Counted from the stretch's first letter, positions 1 to 6,859 are shown. The stretch: DNA of 9,423 nt from Pseudomonadota bacterium (GCA_022567275.1 JADFHH010000036.1:1-9423), one strand, 5' to 3'. The notes: generated by a model not told the origin, from the letters alone. Numbers and translations: made by a program.

Positions 1-1
1 C

Positions 2-1216
2 GGGTGCATTGCGTCAGGTCTGTGGGTCGTCAACTCGATTTATTCGATCGGCTATATGCGGGCCAATAACGAGCCGCGCCAGACGCCCTTCTATATGTGC
101 TTCGCGGTGGCGATAGGGAGCACCATGGGCATTGCCTTTTCCGCCAACCTGTTCACGCTGTTCCTGTTCTATGAAGTGCTGACGCTCTCCACCTATCCGC
201 TGGTCGCCCACAAGGGCGACGACAAGGCCAAGAAGGGCGGGCGCGTCTATCTTCTCATTCTGCTCGGCACGTCCATGGTGCTGTTGCTGCCGGCCATCAT
301 CGCCACGGCCGTGATCGCCGGGACGCTTGACTTTACACCGGGGGGAATTCTCGCCGGCAAGACCGACAAGACGACGATCGCGCTGCTGCTGGCGCTGTTC
401 ATGTTCGGCATCGGCAAGGCGGCGCTCATGCCGCTGCATTGGTGGCTGCCCGCGGCCATGGTCGCGCCGACGCCTGTCAGCGCGCTGTTGCATGCGGTCG
501 CGGTCGTCAAGGCGGGCGTGTTCACCATCGTCAAAGTGGTCGTTTATGTGTTCGGCGTCGATATGCTCGCCAGCACCGGAAGCGCAGATTGGCTGATATG
601 GGTCGCGGGATTCACTGTAATCGCGGCATCGATCGTCGCCCTGCGCCAGGATAATCTGAAGAAAATGCTGGCTTATTCGACGGTCAGTCAGCTTGCTTAT
701 GTGGTTCTCGCGGTGTCGATTTTGACGCCCCTGTCGATAGTCGGGGCGGCCATGCATATCGCCGCCCATGCGGTCAGCAAGATCACGCTTTTTTTTGCCG
801 CCGGGTCGATCTACACCGCATCCCGTCTGACCGAAATCAGTCAGCTCGACGGGATCGGCCGGCGTATGCCGTGGACCATGACCGCCTTTGCGATTGGCGG
901 CTTGTCAATGATCGGCGTGCCGCCCACGGCGGGCTTCCTGGGAAAATGGTACATGCTCATGGGGGCCATGAATACCGGCGAGTGGGTTGCGGTCGCAGTG
1001 ATCGTTTTGAGTACGCTGCTGAATGCGGGTTATTACCTTCCGATCATCTTTCGAGCCTTTTTCAAACCTCCGGGAAAGGATGTGAAGGCGCATGCAAAGG
1101 GTGAGGCGCCCATGCCAATAGTGATGGCGCTGACGGCGACGGCGGCGGCAACCGTTGTGATGTTCCTGTTCCCGGAAATACCGATAACGCTGGCTCGACT
1201 TTTGGCGGGAGTGTGA
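2..1216 (+). CDS. Mrp-type cation/proton antiporter subunit D-like protein (5'-partial)
   Basis: Integral membrane subunit of a multisubunit monovalent cation/H+ antiporter, related to MrpD and to complex I subunits NuoM/NuoN; it should carry a proton half-channel in the inner membrane. The reading frame is open to the left edge, so the ATG at 56 lies inside the gene and at least one N-terminal helix is missing; 404 residues are visible. Counting from codon 2-4, family residues are present: Glu58 in FYEVLTLS, Lys139 in GIGKAALMPLHWWLP followed by the APTPVSALLHA signature, Lys170 in VVKAGVF, LKKMLAYSTVSQLAY near residue 220, and His252, His256 and Lys260 in the next helix. All ion-path charges are therefore intact and the subunit looks functional. 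The stop lies 3 bp before the next gene, implying one transcript. The exact subunit name is uncertain because several D-like paralogues usually share such clusters. Confidence 0.9.
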   Translation, partial: GCIASGLWVVNSIYSIGYMRANNEPRQTPFYMCFAVAIGSTMGIAFSANLFTLFLFYEVLTLSTYPLVAHKGDDKAKKGGRVYLLILLGTSMVLLLPAIIATAVIAGTLDFTPGGILAGKTDKTTIALLLALFMFGIGKAALMPLHWWLPAAMVAPTPVSALLHAVAVVKAGVFTIVKVVVYVFGVDMLASTGSADWLIWVAGFTVIAASIVALRQDNLKKMLAYSTVSQLAYVVLAVSILTPLSIVGAAMHIAAHAVSKITLFFAAGSIYTASRLTEISQLDGIGRRMPWTMTAFAIGGLSMIGVPPTAGFLGKWYMLMGAMNTGEWVAVAVIVLSTLLNAGYYLPIIFRAFFKPPGKDVKAHAKGEAPMPIVMALTATAAATVVMFLFPEIPITLARLLAGV

Positions 1217-1219
1217 GAC

Positions 1220-1480
1220 ATGGCCAAGATAAAATCGAAACCGGACCAGCATTGGCTTGTAAGGCCGAAAAGCATCAAGCTGATGTGGCGGCTCTTCATC
1301 GCACTTCTAGCTGTCACCGTCATTAGCGACTTCTTCGTCGAACATGAGCCGTATTTCGGCATCGACGGCAGCTTCGGTTTTGGCGCCTGGTTCGGATTCC
1401 TCTCCTGCATTGCGCTGGTGGCTTTGTCCAAGGCATTGAGTGCATTCCTCAAGCGATCGGACACCTATTACGATGGCTGA
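1220..1480 (+). CDS. Small two-helix membrane protein of the antiporter operon
   Basis: An 86-residue protein with a basic N-terminus (about 20 residues), a hydrophobic helix at about 21-39, a short loop containing EHEPYFGIDGSFGF, a second helix at about 52-74 and a charged tail ending KRSDTYYDG. The ATG follows a purine-rich ribosome site (GGCGGGAG, 1204-1211), 3 bp after the preceding stop. Its own stop overlaps the start of the next antiporter gene, so translation is probably coupled. From memory, proteins with the same HxxFGIDGxFGFxAW loop and KRxDTYYD tail recur beside D-like subunits in proteobacterial antiporter clusters, which suggests an accessory or structural subunit. I know of no assigned function and no Mrp letter for it. 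The reality of the gene is well supported by position, overlap and recognisable conservation; the role is inference. Confidence 0.85.
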   Translation: MAKIKSKPDQHWLVRPKSIKLMWRLFIALLAVTVISDFFVEHEPYFGIDGSFGFGAWFGFLSCIALVALSKALSAFLKRSDTYYDG

Positions 1481-3155
1481 TTTTCTGCTGCCGCCCGGAC
1501 TGGTTTTGATCGCTGCCGGCCTCTTGATACCAATGGTTCGGGGGCGTGCGCGCAGCGTCCTTCTCCTTGCCGCCCCGCTGTTGACCCTCTGGCTGATCTG
1601 GCATGTGCCCGATGGCATCGTGCTGTCCTATGAGTTCATGGGGTATGGGATCGCGCCGCTGAAGGGCGATGCGCTGAGCCGTCTTTTCGCAGCCATTTTC
1701 GCCATCATGGCATTTGGCGGAGGGCTGTTTTCGCTCAACCGGGACGGCCAGGCCGAGCTCAGCGCCGCCTTCGTTTACGCTGGTTCCGCGATCGGTGTCG
1801 CCTTCGCGGGCGACCTGATCACGGTTTTCGTCTTTTGGGAAATCATGGCCGTCGGATCGACAATCGTTGTGTGGTGCGGGGGCGGGGGAGCGCACAAAGC
1901 CGGCCTGCGCTACGCCGCAATCCATTTGCTCGGCGGCGTATTGCTGATGGCCGGGATCGCGGGCGAGATCGGGGCGACCGGGAGTGCTGAATTCCGGGCA
2001 ATGCAGCCCGACTCTATCGCCCGATGGCTGATCCTCGCCGGATTTCTCATCAATGCCGGCGCGCCTCCGCTTTCGGCCTGGTTACCCGATGCCTATCCCG
2101 AAGCTTCATGGAGCGGCACGGTGTTTCTTTCCGCGTTCACCACCAAGGCGGCGGTCTATGTGCTGATACGCGGATTTCCAGGGGCGGAGATCCTGATCTT
2201 CATCGGACTGTTTATGGTGTTCTACGGCATCATATACGCCCTCCTCGAAAATGATGTGCGCCGAATCCTGGCTTATTCGATCGTCAACCAGGTCGGATTC
2301 ATGGTCACGGGTATCGGCATCGGCACGGTAATGGCGCTCAATGGCGTCGCGGCTCACGCCTTCACACATATCATTTACAAGGCGCTTCTGCTGATGTCCG
2401 CCGGCTCCGTACTCTACATGACCGGGAAGCGAAAATGCACCGACGTTGGCGGGTTGTTCCGCACCATGCCATTGACCTGCATATGCGGAATCATCGGCGC
2501 CCTCTCGATCTCGGCTTTCCCGCTCACCTCGGGTTTCATTTCCAAGTCCATGATCTCTCAGGGTGCGGCGGATGAAAACTTGATGATCGTCTGGATGCTG
2601 CTTGCGGTGGCGTCCGCCGGGGTGTTCCTGCATGCCGGGATTAAATTTCCCTGGTTTGTGTTTTTTCAGAAGGATTCCGGATTGAGGCCCGATGATCCGC
2701 CATGGAACATGAAGGCGGCCATGGTGTTGTTCGCGTTCTTCTGCATCGGCCTTGGCGTCTATCCCGGTCTGCTTTATGCGTTTCTGCCCTCTCCGGTGAA
2801 CTATGTGCCCTACACCGGCGCACATGTGGTCTTTCAGTTGCAACTCTTGCTGTTCTCCGGCCTTGCCTTCTTCTTGATGCTTGGCTGGCTGAAACGCAGC
2901 TTGACCATCACGCTGGATTCCGACTGGCTCTACCGTGGTCTCGGCCAGGCACTGCAACGCGAATTCCACATAATAAGCGGCGCGGCGTGGACGGCATTCG
3001 TCGACAGGATCTATCGTGCGGCTGCACGCTTTTTGGCGACAGTCTATCGCCACCATGGCCCGCAAGGCGTGCTCGCGAGAAGCTGGCCGACAGGCAGCAT
3101 GGCGCTATGGATCACGCTTCTGCTTGGCGCATATCTTATTGCTTACTATCTCTAG
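1473..3155 (+). CDS. Mrp-type Na+/H+ antiporter subunit D (divergent paralogue)
   Basis: A polytopic membrane protein of 560 residues from the chosen ATG, of the NuoM/MrpD superfamily; it should form another proton or cation pathway in the complex. Visible landmarks are Glu123 in FWEIMAVGS, Lys225 in AFTTKAAVYVL, LENDVRRILAYSIVNQVGF near 265, the His295/His299/Lys303 cluster in AHAFTHIIYKALLLMSAGS, and GISKSM-type residues in LTSGFISKSMISQ. At the position where the first subunit has a buried Lys (GIGKAALMP), this protein has Asn194 (INAGAPPLSAWLPDAYPEA). The ATG at 1473 overlaps the previous gene by 8 bp and starts a hydrophobic N-terminus typical of the family. An in-frame GTG at 1440, behind AAGG at 1430-1433, would add 11 polar residues and cannot be excluded. 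It closes the operon within the window. Confidence 0.9.
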   Translation: MADFLLPPGLVLIAAGLLIPMVRGRARSVLLLAAPLLTLWLIWHVPDGIVLSYEFMGYGIAPLKGDALSRLFAAIFAIMAFGGGLFSLNRDGQAELSAAFVYAGSAIGVAFAGDLITVFVFWEIMAVGSTIVVWCGGGGAHKAGLRYAAIHLLGGVLLMAGIAGEIGATGSAEFRAMQPDSIARWLILAGFLINAGAPPLSAWLPDAYPEASWSGTVFLSAFTTKAAVYVLIRGFPGAEILIFIGLFMVFYGIIYALLENDVRRILAYSIVNQVGFMVTGIGIGTVMALNGVAAHAFTHIIYKALLLMSAGSVLYMTGKRKCTDVGGLFRTMPLTCICGIIGALSISAFPLTSGFISKSMISQGAADENLMIVWMLLAVASAGVFLHAGIKFPWFVFFQKDSGLRPDDPPWNMKAAMVLFAFFCIGLGVYPGLLYAFLPSPVNYVPYTGAHVVFQLQLLLFSGLAFFLMLGWLKRSLTITLDSDWLYRGLGQALQREFHIISGAAWTAFVDRIYRAAARFLATVYRHHGPQGVLARSWPTGSMALWITLLLGAYLIAYYL

Positions 3156-3157
3156 AG

Positions 3158-3200
3158 CGTGATATTCGCCATATAATATTTCTGTTAGAATCATGTTTTT
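3158..3200 (+). terminator. Possible terminator or degenerate intergenic inverted repeat
   Basis: Just after the antiporter stop codon, the stretch at 3158-3167 (CGTGATATTC) can pair with GAATCATG at 3188-3195. This gives an 8-bp stem including one G-U pair, with a 2-nt bulge and a 20-nt loop, followed at once by five T residues (3196-3200). That is the shape of a weak intrinsic terminator for the operon. The leading TCTAGAGCGTGAT also resembles the start of small palindromic intergenic elements I associate with Rhizobiales genomes, so it may be a decayed copy of one. Both readings rest on a short, imperfect match. Confidence 0.3.
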
Positions 3201-3226
3201 CATACCCATAAGCACAGGCCTCCAGC

Positions 3227-4588
3227 ATGAAACTGCCATCCGGAAAGTGGACGACCACGCCGGCCGAGCGTGAAGATTTGAACTTCATTCGTGACGCCGA
3301 GGCCGCGATCGATGATGCGCCGTCGCTCAATTCGGCCATATTTCTGGTGACCTGCGTTGCGCTTTTTATCTCCTTCATCGGCTGGGCCTATTTCGCGGAA
3401 ATCGATGAGGTGACGCGCGGAGAGGGGCAGGTCATCCCCTCGACCGGGAAGCAGGTCATCCAGAGTCTTGAAGGCGGCATCGTCAAGCAGATCATGACGC
3501 GGGAGGGCGATAGCGTGCGCAAGGGGCAAATATTACTGCGCATCGACGATACCAGGTTTTCATCCGATCTGGGCGAGTTACAGGCGAAACACCGCACGCT
3601 GACAGTTCAGATCCAGAGGCTGCGGACCGAAGCGGATAATCCGGATGCAACGAAGATTGACTTTAGCAAGGAGTTGCGCGAGCAGGCGCCGCAAACGGTG
3701 GCGAATGAGGTGACTCTCTACAACATCCGCAAGGCGTCCCTGAAAAATCAGATCAGTGTGCTCAAGGAGCGGCTGCTACAGCGCCGGCAGGAACTGGCTG
3801 AGTTCCAGGAGAACAAGAAGCGCTATCAAAACGGGCTGGAAATCGCCGGACGCGAATTCGCGATGAAAGAACCGCTGGCGAAGCGCGGTATCGTTTCGAA
3901 AACGGATGTTTTGCGGCTCGAGCGGGAGATGTCGGATCTGAGAGGCCAACTGGCATCCACCGGGCAAGCGATTCCGCGGGTTGAGGCGTCGATTCGCGAG
4001 GCGGAGCGGCTGGTCGATGAACAGAAGCTCTCCTTCCGGCAGAACGCGCAGACCGAGCTGAATGCCAAAATGTCCGAGATCTCAATCGTCGACCAGTCGC
4101 TCATGGCGGCGAGAGACCGTGTGCTCAGAACAGATCTTCGCTCTCCCGTCGACGGCATCGTCAACAAGCTGCACATCAACACCATTGGCGGTGTTATCAG
4201 GGCCGGAGCACCGCTGGTGGAAATCACGCCGGTTGAGGATTCTTTGCGCGTGGAAGCGAAAATTTCGCCAAAAGATATAGCATTTATCAGCCCTAATCAG
4301 AAAGCTCTCGTGAAGATTACCGCTTATGATTTTACCATCTACGGTGGACTTGATGGAATAGTAGAAATAATATCTTCAGACAGCATTATGGACGAGATCA
4401 GTAAAGAAAGTTTTTACTTGGTTATTATAAAAACAAATGAAAATATATTGCGCAAAGGCAAGGTATCTCTGCCTATAATTCCCGGAATGGTCGCGCAAGT
4501 CGACATCATAACGGGCAAGAAGAGTGTCCTGGATTATCTCCTCAAGCCCATCGTCAAGGCCAGGCAAGAGGCGTTACGCGAAAGATAA
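3227..4588 (+). CDS. HlyD-family type I secretion membrane fusion protein
   Basis: A 453-residue periplasmic adaptor that would join an inner-membrane ABC exporter to an outer-membrane TolC channel for one-step protein secretion. It has a short cytoplasmic N-terminus (about 1-35) and one membrane helix (about 37-56). Then comes a first lipoyl-like half motif around 65-105 (QSLEGGIVKQIMTREGDSV, LRIDDTRF) and a long charged alpha-helical hairpin (about 105-290). The second lipoyl half follows (RSPVDGIVNKLHINTIGG, near 305-325), then a beta domain, ending in the family tail LDYLLKPIVKARQEALRER. Length matches the usual 430-480 residues. The ribosome site is weak. No ABC transporter, TolC or RTX substrate gene lies beside it: upstream is the antiporter operon and downstream are a small ORF and recQ. 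Its partner must be elsewhere or it is an orphan. The 3' portion is unusually AT-rich. Confidence 0.92.
   Translation: MKLPSGKWTTTPAEREDLNFIRDAEAAIDDAPSLNSAIFLVTCVALFISFIGWAYFAEIDEVTRGEGQVIPSTGKQVIQSLEGGIVKQIMTREGDSVRKGQILLRIDDTRFSSDLGELQAKHRTLTVQIQRLRTEADNPDATKIDFSKELREQAPQTVANEVTLYNIRKASLKNQISVLKERLLQRRQELAEFQENKKRYQNGLEIAGREFAMKEPLAKRGIVSKTDVLRLEREMSDLRGQLASTGQAIPRVEASIREAERLVDEQKLSFRQNAQTELNAKMSEISIVDQSLMAARDRVLRTDLRSPVDGIVNKLHINTIGGVIRAGAPLVEITPVEDSLRVEAKISPKDIAFISPNQKALVKITAYDFTIYGGLDGIVEIISSDSIMDEISKESFYLVIIKTNENILRKGKVSLPIIPGMVAQVDIITGKKSVLDYLLKPIVKARQEALRER
4261..4440. other. AT-rich patch within the HlyD coding region
   Basis: By direct count this 180-base block has 60 G or C (33%). 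A block in the 5' part of the same gene (3421-3480) has 37 of 60 (62%). The reading frame stays open and the family-specific C-terminal tail follows, so the patch is coding, not an insertion that breaks the gene. Codons here favour A/T third positions (for example ATA, AAA, TTA-type choices), unlike the flanks. It covers the C-terminal beta domain. Recombination with a low-GC homologue or relaxed selection are possible causes. Confidence 0.6.
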
Positions 4589-4589
4589 A

Positions 4590-4630
4590 CCGCCTGGCGC
4601 AACATGTATGCAGGCGGCCGGCTTTCCGGC
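4590..4630 (+). terminator. Tandem hairpins after the HlyD gene
   Basis: Directly after the HlyD stop, CCGCCTG (4590-4596) is repeated as CAGGCGG (4611-4617), a perfect 7-bp stem with a 14-nt loop. It is abutted by GCCGG (4617-4621) pairing with CCGGC (4626-4630) around a CTTT loop. The second hairpin is followed by ATTTCAT, not a clear U-run, so an intrinsic terminator is plausible but not proven; the two stems share base 4617 and may be alternative folds. Confidence 0.35.
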
Positions 4631-4801
4631 ATTTCATCAGAATATGTTTTTGAAATTACCCTGCGTCGCGCGCTGGCGGTGTCCTGCAGCGTCCGGGCAT
4701 CGCATGCGCCAGGAGGGTTGCTAAAATTGTACGGAAATTTCGGACGGTTTCTTCAGGCGCGTTTGCGATAATTGGCGCAATCAGAACCAGGAACCAAGTT
4801 A

Positions 4802-4984
4802 ATGCGCCGCACCTCTCATCAAAGCACGTTAGTCAGACAAGCACTGGCCTCCAATGCTCAACTGCGTCTGATGCGCAAGGCGGCGGCTAAGCCAGCTAAA
4901 CTCAACGTAAATATTTTGATCGTGACGGTACTGCTCTCTTTCTCGGCCATCCTTACCCAGGCGCTGGTGGCGGCTTCCGCTTAG
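4802..4984 (+). CDS. Possible small single-helix membrane protein
   Basis: A 60-residue reading frame with a strongly basic first half (MRRTSHQSTLVRQ, LRLMRKAAAKPAKL) and one hydrophobic segment at about 36-58 (ILIVTVLLSFSAILTQALVA). This predicts a single membrane helix with a positively charged cytoplasmic N-terminus. The ATG at 4802 has AGGA nine bases upstream; a TTG at 4772 would add ten residues but has no better site. A GATAAT (4767-4772) lies upstream without a recognisable -35. The stop ends 2 bp before the recQ stop on the other strand. I do not recognise the family. It does not look like a fragment of either neighbour, and it could be a real species-specific small protein or a chance frame. 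Confidence 0.4.
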   Translation: MRRTSHQSTLVRQALASNAQLRLMRKAAAKPAKLNVNILIVTVLLSFSAILTQALVAASA

Positions 4985-4986
4985 CT

Positions 4987-6792
4987 TTACCCGTACCGCG
5001 CACCGATCGCATCGAGAAACACCTGGCCAAAATTCTCCAGCTTGCGCGGGCCGACGCCATTGATGGCGGCCATCTGTTCAAGCGAGGACGGGCGTTCACA
5101 CGCCATTGCGATCAACGCCGTGTCGTGGAATATGACATAGGCCGGCACATCGCGGGTTTGCGCCAGCTCGAGCCGGAGCTTCTTGAGTGCGCTGAGCAGC
5201 TCCTGATCCGCCCCGGTTTCCAACGCCAGCTTTTCAATCTTGGGCGCATTTGCCAGCCGCTCCGGTTTCCTGATATCGATTTCGCGCAGAGCGAATTTTT
5301 CCTCGCCGGCGGCGACGGCGCGGCCACGCCCGGTAATCTGAAGCGCACCGTATTTCTCGATATTGATGGTGAGAGTGTTGCCGGCGACCGCCTGGCGGAT
5401 GAACGCCTGCCAATAGGCTTTTTTGTGTCCGCCCCCCGCGCCATAAGCTGGCAGCCGGGCGTGGCGGCGCTGTAATATCTTCTCGGTTTCGGCGCCGCGC
5501 AGGACATCGATAATGTGCGCCGCGCCAAACATCTGGCCCGTATCCCTGATCGCCGAGAGCAGCAGTCGCGCATTCCGCGTGCCATCCACCATGTTCGGCG
5601 GGTCCAGGCAGTTGTCGCAATTGCCGCAGGCGCGCATCTCCTCGTCGAAATATGACAGCAGCGCCGTGCGCCGGCACGCCGAAGCTTCGCAATAGGCAAG
5701 AAGCGCGTCGAGCCGTTTGTGCTCCCGCAGCTTGTGGGCTTCGTCCTCACTATCCTGCTCGATGAACCGGCGGCGCATGCCCATGTCGGCAAGACCGTAA
5801 AGAAGCAGGGTTTCGGCCGGTTGCCCGTCGCGCCCGGCGCGGCCGATCTCCTGATAATAGGCTTCCATGCTGGCCGGCAGATTCAGATGACACACAAAAC
5901 GGATGTCGGGCTTGTCGATGCCCATGCCAAAGGCGATGGTCGCGACCATGATGACTGCGTCCTCGCTCATGAAACGATTCTGGTTTTTCCGGCGCAAGTT
6001 TGCGTCCTGGCCCGCATGATAGGGAATCGCGTTAAAGCCCTCGGCATTCAGGAATTCCGCGGCTTCCCCGGTGAATTTTCGCGACAGGCAATAGACGATG
6101 CCCGCCTGGGAGCGCTTGTCGTCGAGAAACCCCAGAAGCTGTGCTTTCCAGTTGGCTTTAGCCGCCGCCGCGAGTCTGAGATTGGGCCGGTCAAAGCCAT
6201 GCACGATCATGCGGCCTTTGCCGCGAAACAGTTTTTGCGCGATATCTCTGCGCGTCGCCGCATCGGCGGTCGCGGTGAAGCAGGCGATCGCGGCTTGCGG
6301 AAAGCGCGTTTGAAGTTCAGACAACCGCTCATATTCCGGGCGGAAGCCGACACCCCATTTTGAGATGCAATGCGCCTCGTCAACGACAAACAGAGCTGGA
6401 TCGAGCCGTGCAATGGCATTGAGCATGCGCTCTGTCATGAGACGTTCGGGCGAGAGATAGAGCAACCGGCAATCGCCTTGCGCGACACTGCGCCAGTTCG
6501 CCACCTGCTCGTCACGCGAAAGCCCCGAATGAACGCACGCCGCTGCAACGCCATTGGCGCGCAGCGCCGCGATTTGATCGTCCATCAGCGCCACAAGCGG
6601 CGACACCACGATTGTGAGAGCGTCCGACAGCAGTGCCGGTATCTGGTAGCACAGCGATTTGCCCGCCCCGGTCGGCATGACCACGAGCGCGTTCTCTCCC
6701 GAGTGCAGGAGATCGACGATCTCCTCCTGTCCGGGGCGGAATGCGGCATAACCGAATACATCTTTGAGAATTTGGGCGGCGGTCTGGCTCAT
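4987..6792 (-). CDS. recQ: ATP-dependent DNA helicase RecQ
   Basis: A 3'-5' DNA helicase of 601 residues, the normal bacterial length, acting in recombination, fork repair and SOS-linked processing. Domains in order: helicase domain 1 with Walker A PTGAGKS (40-46), SPLVALMDDQ (64-73), DEAH (138-141) and FTATAD (172-177); helicase domain 2 with ATIAFGMGIDKPD and the arginine-finger motif QEIGRAGRDG (314-323); zinc-binding module with Cys373, Cys389, Cys392 and Cys395; winged-helix RQC domain (about 405-505); and a C-terminal HRDC domain (about 523-600). The ATG is preceded by GGAAAG five bases upstream. The aromatic-rich loop reads HCISKWGVGFRPEY, whereas E. coli has SQWGHDFRPEY, so the conserved His-Asp is Val-Gly. 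The gene is divergent from the asparaginase and has a consensus -35 and a LexA box in its promoter. Confidence 0.97.
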   Translation of the reverse strand: MSQTAAQILKDVFGYAAFRPGQEEIVDLLHSGENALVVMPTGAGKSLCYQIPALLSDALTIVVSPLVALMDDQIAALRANGVAAACVHSGLSRDEQVANWRSVAQGDCRLLYLSPERLMTERMLNAIARLDPALFVVDEAHCISKWGVGFRPEYERLSELQTRFPQAAIACFTATADAATRRDIAQKLFRGKGRMIVHGFDRPNLRLAAAAKANWKAQLLGFLDDKRSQAGIVYCLSRKFTGEAAEFLNAEGFNAIPYHAGQDANLRRKNQNRFMSEDAVIMVATIAFGMGIDKPDIRFVCHLNLPASMEAYYQEIGRAGRDGQPAETLLLYGLADMGMRRRFIEQDSEDEAHKLREHKRLDALLAYCEASACRRTALLSYFDEEMRACGNCDNCLDPPNMVDGTRNARLLLSAIRDTGQMFGAAHIIDVLRGAETEKILQRRHARLPAYGAGGGHKKAYWQAFIRQAVAGNTLTINIEKYGALQITGRGRAVAAGEEKFALREIDIRKPERLANAPKIEKLALETGADQELLSALKKLRLELAQTRDVPAYVIFHDTALIAMACERPSSLEQMAAINGVGPRKLENFGQVFLDAIGARYG

Positions 6793-6824
6793 GAGTACTT
6801 TCCATACACATCACGGGCACGATA

Positions 6825-6839
6825 GAACAAAAATAGAAC
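6825..6839. promoter_or_regulatory. LexA (SOS) box, GAAC-N7-GAAC
   Basis: The sequence GAACAAAAATAGAAC is an exact GAAC-N7-GAAC direct repeat, read on the recQ strand as GTTC-N7-GTTC, the established LexA operator of Alphaproteobacteria. It sits within a larger duplicated ATAGAACA (6822-6829 and 6833-6840, period 11). It lies 33 bp upstream of the recQ start codon and covers the proposed recQ -10 element, an ideal place for repression. It is also 51 bp upstream of the asparaginase ATG, so an effect on that gene is possible but less likely. Confidence 0.75.
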
Positions 6840-6859
6840 ATGCGCGATGGACTTGTCAA
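6830..6859 (-). promoter_or_regulatory. Predicted recQ promoter
   Basis: On the minus strand there is an exact TTGACA (6859-6854), an 18-bp spacer and TATTTT (6835-6830; four of six -10 positions match). Transcription would start near 6823, leaving a leader of about 30 bases with the GGAAAG ribosome site. The -10 is inside the LexA box. On the plus strand the same bases read TTGTCA (6853-6858), so a divergent asparaginase promoter could share the -35 region. Its possible -10 (TTAGAT, 6874-6879) is poor and would give an almost leaderless transcript. Confidence 0.55.

Noticed and set aside
14..769. Minus-strand frame opposite the first antiporter gene (251 codons)
   Set aside because: Rich in Arg, Asp, Gln and His with no domain; it mirrors the hydrophobic codons of the real gene.
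1440..1475. GTG start at 1440 for the second antiporter subunit
   Set aside because: It has AAGG six bases upstream, but adds a polar 11-residue extension before a hydrophobic N-terminus; the ATG at 1473 with a short gene overlap is more typical. Kept as an alternative only.
2106..3065. Long minus-strand frame opposite the second antiporter gene (319 codons)
   Set aside because: Its product is a low-complexity mix of Arg, His, Gln, Asp and Glu typical of an antisense shadow; the plus strand encodes a clear family protein.
3172..3177. Exact TATAAT upstream of the HlyD gene as a -10 box
   Set aside because: No recognisable -35 at 16-18 bp (TCTCTA at 17), and the surrounding DNA is AT-rich, so a chance match is likely.
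4711..4729. AGGAGG followed by a TTG-started 14-residue leader peptide
   Set aside because: Spacing and start codon are poor, the peptide has no attenuator-like codon run, and no paired hairpins precede a regulated gene.
5719..6363. Plus-strand frame opposite recQ (214 codons)
   Set aside because: It is antisense to conserved helicase motifs and shows no recognisable domain.
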